Shown piece after piece: positions 1 through 5,473 of a stretch of 33,121 nucleotides of DNA. Where the stretch lies: the NCBI GenBank assembly GCA_964196195.1, contig CAXMSE010000076.1, forward strand, positions 1-33,121. The letters run 5' to 3'. The position numbers and the translations under genes are program-made. How positions within the stretch are numbered: the first letter of the stretch is position 1; each line of letters starts with the position of its first letter. The notes below the pieces were generated by a model that was not told where the DNA came from, ran no database searches, and saw only the letters and a program-made list of their open reading frames with translations. This DNA comes from OFTM10 sp964196195 (GTDB lineage Bacteria > Actinomycetota > Acidimicrobiia > Acidimicrobiales > Aldehydirespiratoraceae).

Positions 1-2
1 AC

Positions 3-623
3 TGGCGGGGCTTCGACCTGCTGATCCACATCTGGTGGCTGACGCTTCCCCTCGGCTCGATCGCAATCGCCCAGAACGCGTTGATCGAGGAACGCCAGAC
101 CGACACCTTGTCCTGGGTGGTCTCCAAGCCGGTGTCGCGCCCAGCGTTCATTCTTTCCAAAGTCGTGTCCGACTCTGTCGGCATCATTCTTCCCGCGGTC
201 CTGCTCCAGGGTGCCATCGAGTGGTGGATGCTTCCGGCACTCGATCCGGCCGCAGGCCTACCGATCCGCGCTCCGGAAGCGACCCGTTACCTGGTGGTGG
301 TGGGAATCGAAGCCTCGATCGTCCTCCTGTTCGTGACGCTCACAGTGTGTTTGAGCACGATCTTCCGGAGCCGCGGTCCGGTCGCGGGCATCGGACTCCT
401 CGCTTGGGTGATTCTGTGGAACTCGCCAACCGACGCGATCGACCGGATGAGCATCGGTGGCCTGGTCAGCGGTGAACTGTCAGGCGCTTCGTTCAAGCCA
501 CTGGCCGAGTACCTCGTCTTCGAGCGAGCTCTCGATCCCGCGTCGGGCGTGTACTGGACGCTGATTTGGGCCGCGGTCTTCACCATTGCCGCGGTCGGGA
601 TATTCCGAAGGGAACAGTTCTAG
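3..623 (+). CDS. ABC-2 type transporter permease, C-terminal part
   Basis: The reading frame is open from base 3, so the gene begins before the window; the first in-frame start inside the window is not the real one. The protein is the membrane subunit of an ABC-2 type exporter. It begins with a Trp/Leu-rich membrane segment, then has the typical cytoplasmic stretch with EER, TLSWVVSKPVSR and ILSK, in which the permease family places its coupling region. At least three more hydrophobic helices follow and the protein ends in IFRREQF. The ATPase partner would be expected upstream, outside the window. The substrate cannot be told. A small hairpin (arms 628-633 and 639-644) lies directly after the stop and could help end transcription. 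Confident on family, not on substrate. Confidence 0.8.
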   Translation, partial: WRGFDLLIHIWWLTLPLGSIAIAQNALIEERQTDTLSWVVSKPVSRPAFILSKVVSDSVGIILPAVLLQGAIEWWMLPALDPAAGLPIRAPEATRYLVVVGIEASIVLLFVTLTVCLSTIFRSRGPVAGIGLLAWVILWNSPTDAIDRMSIGGLVSGELSGASFKPLAEYLVFERALDPASGVYWTLIWAAVFTIAAVGIFRREQF

Positions 624-648
624 TCTCGACGGCTACTGGCCGTCGGCA

Positions 649-692
649 GTGCAACTGAAGGCCCCACCTAGACGCAGGACCGTCAGTTGCAC
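649..692 (-). terminator. Hairpin downstream of tRNA-Ser
   Basis: A perfect 10-bp inverted repeat (GTGCAACTGA at 649-658, TCAGTTGCAC at 683-692) starts five bases past the 3' end of the minus-strand tRNA-Ser gene. The position fits a tRNA terminator or 3' processing structure. There is no clear T-run after it on the minus strand, and the 24-base loop is long, so its role is uncertain. Confidence 0.35.
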
Positions 693-696
693 ACGG

Positions 697-781
697 CGGA
701 GGGTGTGGGATTTGAACCCACGGAGGCTTTCACCTCACACGCTTTCCAAGCGTGCCCATTCGGCCGCTCTGGCAACCCTCC
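697..781 (-). tRNA. tRNA-Ser (anticodon GGA)
   Basis: Read on the minus strand this 85-base sequence folds into a complete type II tRNA. The 7-bp acceptor stem is GGAGGGT paired with ACCCTCC. The anticodon arm has loop TTGGAAA, giving anticodon GGA (plus-strand bases 745-747), which reads UCC/UCU serine codons. The long variable arm has a GAGG/CCTC stem typical of serine tRNAs. The T arm has stem GTGGG/CCCAC and loop TTCAAAT. The discriminator base is G, as usual for tRNA-Ser, and CCA is not encoded. It is transcribed away from the SRP RNA gene on its right. Confidence 0.97.
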
Positions 782-843
782 TGGTCCGCGCGAGGCGCGG
801 TTCCAGCCCATGAGGGTATCGTGAATGGTGCAACGCCCGTTTC

Positions 844-958
844 GGGGTGTGGCGGTCGGGTCCTGTGCAACGGGAGCCCGTGAACCGAGTCAGGGCCGGA
901 AGGCAGCAGCTCTCAGCGGGTCCTCCTGTGTGCCGCAGATCGCCTGGCCGCCACTCCC
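844..958 (+). ncRNA. ffs: Signal recognition particle RNA, small bacterial type
   Basis: This is the RNA scaffold of the signal recognition particle; with Ffh it targets nascent membrane proteins to the translocon. The diagnostic domain IV apex is present: a GGAA tetraloop at 898-901 closed by CC/GG, followed by the asymmetric internal loop AGCAG at 905-909, the Ffh-binding site. The ends pair: bases from 844 (GGGGTGTGGCGG) match the 3' strand ending CCGCCACTCCC at 958 with one bulge. Length is about 115 bases. The position just upstream of dnaX-ebfC-recR is common in actinobacteria. End points come from the pairing and may be off by a few bases. Confidence 0.93.
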
Positions 959-1027
959 GGAGATGGGCGTCGCCGCGCCCGGCCTGGCAGTCTTCGCCGG
1001 TCGTCTTAGAAGTAGAGTCGAACGAAC

Positions 1028-2842
1028 ATGGCCTACCAGTCGCTATACCGCCGATATCGACCCCAGAAGTTCTCGGAGATCCGTGGTCAGCAGCATGTCG
1101 TGTCTGCCCTTCAGAACGCGGTGGCGAAGGGCGAGGTCGGGCACGCCTATCTGCTCCACGGCCCTCGGGGCACTGGCAAGACCACGTCGGCGAGGGTGCT
1201 GGCCAAGGCGCTCAACTGCGAAAATATCGGGGCCGACGGCGAGCCGTGTGGTGTGTGCGAGAGCTGTGTCGCCATCGAACACGGCCGCTCATTCGACCTC
1301 CACGAACTCGACGCGGCATCCAACAACAAGGTCGAAGACATGCGCGACCTGTTGGGGAAGGTCAACCTCGGCACACCGGGGCGGGCCAAGGTCTACATCC
1401 TCGACGAGGTTCACATGCTCACCTCGCAGGCCGAGAATGCCCTGCTGAAAACACTCGAGGAACCGCCCGATCACGTCACCTGGGTGCTCGCCACCACCGA
1501 GCCGCACAAGGTCGTGGAGACGATCCGTAGCCGCTGTCAGGTGTTCGAGCTCTCCCTGCTGGGCGCCGATGAGCTGGCCGACCACGTGCGTTGGATAATC
1601 GACGATGCGGGCCTCGACGTCGGTGAGGACGCCGTCGATTATGTCGTCGCCGCGGGCGGGGGTTCCGCGCGCGACACCCTCTCGGCCCTCGACCGGGTCG
1701 TGGCCGCGGGCGGTGTAGTCGAGATCGACACCTCCACCGACTCCCTGCTCGATGCCTTGGCCGACCGTGATGTCGCCGCCGCCCTCGAGGCGGTCGGTGA
1801 TGCGCTCGGGCGCGGGCGTGATCCGCGAACGATCGGGGAGGGTGTGCTCGCCGGGCTGCGCGACACATTCCTCATGGCCATGGGCGCGCCGTCGCCGCGC
1901 CTCGGGGGCCGGGAGCGCACCCGCGCCGAAGCCCTTGCGGGCCGCATGAATCCCGCCGCTATCACCCGCGCACTGGAGACACTGGGTGTCGCTCTCGTTG
2001 AGATGCGTCAGTCCCCCGATCCCCGTGTCGACCTCGAAGTGGCGTTTGTGCGTCTCTGTCGGCCCGATGCCGATCGCTCCGTCGATTCACTGATCGAGCG
2101 CGTCGACCGGCTCGAACAACAGTTGGCCGGTGGAGCGCTGCCCGCCGCGGCGCCCGTTGAAGCGCCGCCCGTCGAGCCGGTTGCGTCAGCCCCACCAGCC
2201 CTGGCGCTCACGGTTGTGTCGGTTCCCGCCGAGCCTGCACCGTCGCTGCCCTCCGCCCCCGCCGACAACGGCCCGGCGGCCGCGGCTCGCCGCGCCCTGG
2301 CCGACAAGCGAACCGGTGCCGCCGCCGCACCCACGCCGTCGGCTCCAGCCCAACCGCCGCCCACCCCACCCACGCCGCCTCCCCCCACCCCCAGGGGGCC
2401 GAAGCCGACCGACGGCTCGCCTGAGCCTCTCGAGCTGAGGTCGATCGTGCCACTGTCGCCCACCGAGGTGGTCCAGCTGGCCAAGCTCCATCTTGGCGTG
2501 CCCCGCGACACCGTGGTGCGTCGAGCCTCGGAGATCCTCGGTCCGGCTGAGGGCGGCCGATCATCGGGCGACCTCGTCCGTCTCTGGCTCACCCTCGTCG
2601 AAGAGAACACAGCGGCGGTCGATGCTCCTGAGCCGGCACCGCCCGAGCCCGTCGCCGCGCCACCAGAACCGATCGAGGCACCCGAGCCCGTCGCCGCGCC
2701 ACCAGAACTGGCCGATCCCGACGATGTCGATCTGAATGAACTGGTCGATGCGCCGACCCACGCCGATGAACTGATCGAGCGACTCACCGAGGCCTTCCCC
2801 GGTGCCGAACTCCAAAACAAGGAAGAACCCGACCAGCCATGA
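1028..2842 (+). CDS. dnaX: DNA polymerase III subunits gamma/tau (clamp loader ATPase)
   Basis: This is the ATPase of the clamp loader that places the beta sliding clamp on primed DNA. The N-terminus (YQSLYRRYRPQKFSEIRGQ) is diagnostic. The Walker A motif GPRGTGKTT is at residues 45-53, four zinc-binding cysteines are C64, C74, C77 and C80, and the Walker B DEVH is at 116-119, followed by sensor 1 (VLATTEPHK) and SRCQVFEL. Residues of about 370-480 form a long Pro/Ala-rich linker. The C-terminal region (PTEVVQLAKLHLGVPRDTVV...) is a short tau-like tail. At 604 residues it is a normal actinobacterial size. No slippery A-run suggesting a programmed frameshift was seen. The stop overlaps the ebfC start by 4 bp (ATGA). 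Confidence 0.96.
   Translation: MAYQSLYRRYRPQKFSEIRGQQHVVSALQNAVAKGEVGHAYLLHGPRGTGKTTSARVLAKALNCENIGADGEPCGVCESCVAIEHGRSFDLHELDAASNNKVEDMRDLLGKVNLGTPGRAKVYILDEVHMLTSQAENALLKTLEEPPDHVTWVLATTEPHKVVETIRSRCQVFELSLLGADELADHVRWIIDDAGLDVGEDAVDYVVAAGGGSARDTLSALDRVVAAGGVVEIDTSTDSLLDALADRDVAAALEAVGDALGRGRDPRTIGEGVLAGLRDTFLMAMGAPSPRLGGRERTRAEALAGRMNPAAITRALETLGVALVEMRQSPDPRVDLEVAFVRLCRPDADRSVDSLIERVDRLEQQLAGGALPAAAPVEAPPVEPVASAPPALALTVVSVPAEPAPSLPSAPADNGPAAAARRALADKRTGAAAAPTPSAPAQPPPTPPTPPPPTPRGPKPTDGSPEPLELRSIVPLSPTEVVQLAKLHLGVPRDTVVRRASEILGPAEGGRSSGDLVRLWLTLVEENTAAVDAPEPAPPEPVAAPPEPIEAPEPVAAPPELADPDDVDLNELVDAPTHADELIERLTEAFPGAELQNKEEPDQP
2642..2708 (+). repeat. Exact 28-bp direct repeat inside dnaX
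   Basis: Bases 2642-2669 and 2681-2708 are identical and lie 39 bp apart, in frame. They encode a repeated PEPVAAPPE segment in the disordered C-terminal linker of DnaX. The most likely origin is local slippage in low-complexity coding DNA. Confidence 0.8.
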
Positions 2843-3210
2843 CCGACAATCTTCCCGAAGAGACAGAGAATCCGTTCGGTGGCGCCATGCCTGATCTGGG
2901 CGGCCTGCTCGAGTCGGCCCAGCAGATGATGGCCAACGCTCAAGCGGCCGCCGATGAGGTGGTCGAAGGTGTGGCGGGCGGGGGGCTCGTGAAGGTCGAG
3001 GTCGATGGCCATTTCACCTTCCATTCGGTGTCGATCGATCCCAGTGCGGTCGATCCCGACGACATGTCGTTGCTGGAGGACCTCGTGCTGGCGGCGCTCC
3101 GCAATGCATCAGGCCAACTCCAGGGAGGGCAGCAGGACGCGATGGGCGGGCTCGATCTCGGCGGTATGGATCTGGGTGGGCTCGGCGGCCTTCTCGGGGG
3201 CGGCGAGTGA
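2839..3210 (+). CDS. ebfC: YbaB/EbfC family nucleoid-associated protein
   Basis: This small DNA-binding protein (123 residues) belongs to the YbaB/EbfC family, dimers that bind DNA and are nearly always encoded between dnaX and recR. The family core is visible: LLESAQQMMANAQAAADEVVEG, then the conserved GGGLVKVEVDGHFTFHSVSID and the helix DDMSLLEDLVLAALRNA. The C-terminus is Gly/Asp-rich and low in complexity (GGLDLGGMDLGG...), common in actinobacterial members. The start overlaps the dnaX stop and its own stop overlaps the recR GTG start, so the three genes are very likely one translationally coupled operon. A role with RecR is suggested by conserved neighbourhood only. Confidence 0.93.
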   Translation: MTDNLPEETENPFGGAMPDLGGLLESAQQMMANAQAAADEVVEGVAGGGLVKVEVDGHFTFHSVSIDPSAVDPDDMSLLEDLVLAALRNASGQLQGGQQDAMGGLDLGGMDLGGLGGLLGGGE

Positions 3211-3821
3211 GCTATTCGGTCACGGTTCAGGAGCTGATCGATCAGCTTGGGCGCCTGCCCGGCATCGGTCCGAAGTCGGCCCAGCGCGTGGCCTTCTACC
3301 TGCTCAAGGCTCCCTCGGAGGACGCGCTTCGGCTGTCGCGAGCGATCGTCGACGCGAAGGAGAGGGTGTCGTTCTGCGATCGATGTTTCAACCTGAGCGA
3401 GGGGGGCGAGGAGTGCGCGATCTGTCGAGATCCGCGTCGTGAGCCCCAACTCCTGTGTGTGGTCGAGGACAGCCAGGACATCGTTGCGGTCGAACGAACC
3501 CAGGAGTTCCGCGGTCGGTATCACGTACTCCAGGGCGCCTTCAGTCCGATCGACGGAATAGGTGTCGATCAGCTGAGGGTGAAGGAACTCATGACCCGGG
3601 TCGGTGAAGAGGATGTGGAGGAGGTGATCGTGGCCACCAATCCGAATCTGGAGGGGGAGGCCACTGCGGCACTACTCGCGAAGTACCTCAAGCCCATGGG
3701 AGTAAGGGTCACCCGAATTGCCAGTGGGCTTCCGGTCGGCGGTGATCTCGAGTACGCCGATGAGCTCACCCTGGGTCGCGCTCTCGAAGGCCGCCGGCTA
3801 CTCGACGCCGGCGACGACTGA
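3207..3821 (+). CDS. recR: Recombination protein RecR
   Basis: RecR works with RecO (and RecF) to load RecA on gapped DNA in recombinational repair. The 204-residue length is standard. Domains in order: an N-terminal helix-hairpin-helix (LGRLPGIGPKSAQRVAFYLL, residues 14-33), a four-cysteine zinc finger (C57, C60, C70, C73), a Toprim domain starting at LLCVVEDSQDIVAVE and continuing through the ATNPNLEGEATA motif, and the C-terminal segment VTRIASGLPVGGDLEYADELTLGRALEGR. The start is GTG at 3207, overlapping the ebfC stop (GTGA). Third gene of the dnaX operon; the next gene is convergent. Confidence 0.97.
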   Translation: MSYSVTVQELIDQLGRLPGIGPKSAQRVAFYLLKAPSEDALRLSRAIVDAKERVSFCDRCFNLSEGGEECAICRDPRREPQLLCVVEDSQDIVAVERTQEFRGRYHVLQGAFSPIDGIGVDQLRVKELMTRVGEEDVEEVIVATNPNLEGEATAALLAKYLKPMGVRVTRIASGLPVGGDLEYADELTLGRALEGRRLLDAGDD

Positions 3822-3848
3822 CGTCGGCGGGGTCCTCTGTCGAAAAAC

Positions 3849-3927
3849 GGACGAGGCGCCGTCTTGTACCTGCCGGAGCGCGGGCGGTATGGACAAATTC
3901 CGGCAGATCCAGGACGACGCCTCGACC
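3849..3927 (-). terminator. Long imperfect hairpin, terminator-like on the minus strand
   Basis: Arms 3852-3877 and 3899-3924 pair over 26 positions with one G-T wobble and three mismatches around a 21-base loop; after an A/A mismatch two more pairs (3849-3850 with 3926-3927) extend the stem. Read on the minus strand the stem is followed after one base by five Ts (3847-3843), the layout of an intrinsic terminator. It could end transcription of the coiled-coil gene whose stop is at 4138, about 210 bases before it, or be the 3' part of a small RNA. On the plus strand it lies about 30 bases after recR but lacks a T-run. Confidence 0.5.
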
Positions 3928-3965
3928 TCACTTCACAAGGGGGAGGATCGCTAGATCCGTTCCTC

Positions 3966-4033
3966 GATCTGTATTACGATTACTTTACGATTTTGACATA
4001 CAGATTACAAGTAGTTTCTGAACATTTCTTTTT
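3966..4033. promoter_or_regulatory. AT-rich island with inverted and direct repeats
   Basis: Only 19 of these 68 bases are G or C, in sharp contrast to the GC-rich surroundings. It contains a perfect 8-bp inverted repeat, ATCTGTAT (3967-3974) and ATACAGAT (3998-4005). Between these are two direct copies of TTACGATT at 3974-3981 and 3985-3992, 11 bp apart (one helical turn). A TTGACA word is at 3993-3998 on the plus strand without a good -10 at the right distance. On the minus strand TTGTAA and TAAAGT are separated by 17 bases and point toward the hairpin at 3849-3927. No coding feature is convincing here. Promoter or binding-site function is inferred. Confidence 0.35.
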
Positions 4034-4137
4034 GGGGCAGTTTTCGTCATCCCGTTATGCCGATGTCATACTGGTCGCGCGCTGGACCCATGGACCGCGC
4101 GCGGTGGCTCAATAGTGCTCGTGGTGGGGCCGGCGCT

Positions 4138-4986
4138 CTACGCGCTGCGTCGACGAGCCGAGACCTCGTCAGGAGAGGGGTCGTCGGCCCACCTCGCTTC
4201 GTCGCCCGCCGAGGGGTCTGGATCCTCGATGGTGAGGGCCAGCTCCTTGGTCTGATCGACGCCGACCCGAGAAACCGAGGTCTGGATGTCGGCCATCGCG
4301 GCCTGGAGACGGTCGTGAACGTCGCGTTCCGCGGCCAGTAGACGGTCGAGGCGCTGCTGGGACTCGTTGATCACCATCGTCGAGCGTTCGATGGCGCTTC
4401 GCTCCGCGTCGCCGACGATGCTTGCTGCGTCGGATTCGGCCGCCTCGAGCTTCTCCGCGGCGTTGCGCTCGGCATCGGCGATCTGCTTCGCCGCCACGGC
4501 GCCAGCGTCTTCGATGATCGAGTCGGATTCACCCTTGGCCCCGGCTAGGACCTCTTCGGCCTCCGTTTTGGCGCCGGTCACGAGCTCTTCGGCTTCGGTT
4601 TTGGCGCCGGTCACGAGTTCTTCGGCTTCGGTTTTGGCGGCGGTGCGAGCCTCCTCGAGTTCGCCGGCGGCGGCGGCGCGGTCGGCCTCTGCCTCGGATT
4701 TCGCGGTTTCGGCTTCGCCCTCGAGAGTGGCGGCGGCGGCCTTCGCCGTATCGCGGACGGCATCGGCATCGGTGGTGGCTTTGGCAGTGAGTTCTTCACT
4801 CGACTTCACCGCCTGATCGAGCATCTCCGCCACCGTGCCCCCAACGGCACGGACACCCTCCTGCTCCAGAGCTCGGATGCGTTCGGCTGCCCGCTGGAGG
4901 AGCTCCTTCACCTCATCGGAGTCGATGCCACCATCGCCGACGACACTGAACTCGGCCTTCTCAAGGTCCTCTGGGTGGAGCTCCAT
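4138..4986 (-). CDS. DivIVA-like coiled-coil protein
   Basis: This 282-residue cytoplasmic protein begins with a short DivIVA-like head (LEKAEFSVVGDGGIDSDEV, then KELLQRAAERIRALEQE). A long, charged, Ala/Glu/Lys-rich coiled coil follows to about residue 245. The tail is acidic and ends in SARRRSA. There is no signal peptide or membrane helix. A segment of three 11-residue repeats (TEAEELVTGAK type) sits in the coil. Actinobacterial DivIVA/Wag31-like proteins organise polar growth and division; a structural role is plausible here but not shown. A second protein of this kind is encoded at 20383. The gene is divergent from the epimerase gene at 5045 and convergent with recR. Confidence 0.75.
   Translation of the reverse strand: MELHPEDLEKAEFSVVGDGGIDSDEVKELLQRAAERIRALEQEGVRAVGGTVAEMLDQAVKSSEELTAKATTDADAVRDTAKAAAATLEGEAETAKSEAEADRAAAAGELEEARTAAKTEAEELVTGAKTEAEELVTGAKTEAEEVLAGAKGESDSIIEDAGAVAAKQIADAERNAAEKLEAAESDAASIVGDAERSAIERSTMVINESQQRLDRLLAAERDVHDRLQAAMADIQTSVSRVGVDQTKELALTIEDPDPSAGDEARWADDPSPDEVSARRRSA
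4552..4649 (-). repeat. Three 33-bp tandem repeats within the coiled-coil gene
   Basis: Copies at 4552-4584 and 4585-4617 differ at only two positions; a third, more diverged copy occupies 4618-4649 and is one base short by this alignment. They encode the TEAEELVTGAK repeat, eleven residues each, a length that keeps coiled-coil register. Confidence 0.85.
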
Positions 4987-5044
4987 GTTCGCAGTATCTC
5001 ATGAGCGGGAGTGATGTGGTGGAAGTTCCCTGGAGAGTGCAAAT

Positions 5045-5458
5045 ATGATTTGGCGCGTGCAACTCACCGAGATCGACCACATCGCCATCGCCGTCAATGA
5101 TCTCGACGCCGCGATCACCTACCACGCACGGGCCTTCGGTGCGGAAGTACATCACCGCGAAATTGTCGAGACTGACGGAGTCGAGGAGGCCCTCATCAAG
5201 GTGGCCGACTCCTATATCCAGCTCACGGCGGCCACCCGTCCCGATTCGCCGATCGCCAAGTATCTCGCGAAGCGGGGCGAGGGTCTTCATCATGTGGCCT
5301 ACCGGGTTGACGACTGCGCCTCAGCTCTGGCCCAGATGATCGAAGCGGGCGCCACTGCAATCGATGCCGTGCCCCGCCCCGGGTCTCGGGGCACCACCGT
5401 GGCGTTTGTGCATCCAAAGGGCTCATTCGGAACCCTCATCGAACTGGTGCAGGAATGA
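5045..5458 (+). CDS. mce: Methylmalonyl-CoA epimerase
   Basis: The enzyme interconverts (2S)- and (2R)-methylmalonyl-CoA, linking propionyl-CoA carboxylation to methylmalonyl-CoA mutase. It is a vicinal-oxygen-chelate protein of the usual length (137 residues). The four metal ligands known for this family are in place: H12 in IDHIAIAV, Q59 in YIQL, a His in GLHHVAY (81-86) and E133 in LIELVQE. Other signatures are the DGVEEA segment, SPIAKYL and VPRPGSRGTTVAFVHPKGSFG. The ATG at 5045 has a good ribosome binding site (GGAGAG at 5032-5037, seven bases before it). A GTG four codons later is the alternative. The carboxylase subunits are at 14467-16181, in a separate transcript. Confidence 0.93.
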   Translation: MIWRVQLTEIDHIAIAVNDLDAAITYHARAFGAEVHHREIVETDGVEEALIKVADSYIQLTAATRPDSPIAKYLAKRGEGLHHVAYRVDDCASALAQMIEAGATAIDAVPRPGSRGTTVAFVHPKGSFGTLIELVQE

Positions 5459-5473
5459 GCTGAGCCGGTCGCC

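Noticed and set aside
2008..3024. A 338-residue open frame on the minus strand opposite dnaX and ebfC
   Set aside because: Its Gly/Ser/Ala-rich, low-complexity content is the antisense of the Pro/Ala-rich DnaX linker; the plus-strand genes have clear motifs.
3849..3927. Integron attC site
   Set aside because: The long imperfect palindrome recalls attC, but the GTTRRRY/RYYYAAC end motifs are absent and no integrase or cassette genes are nearby.
3864..4115. A possible 83-residue plus-strand gene crossing the hairpin and AT-rich island
   Set aside because: No ribosome binding site, mixed composition and overlap with the palindrome make coding unlikely.
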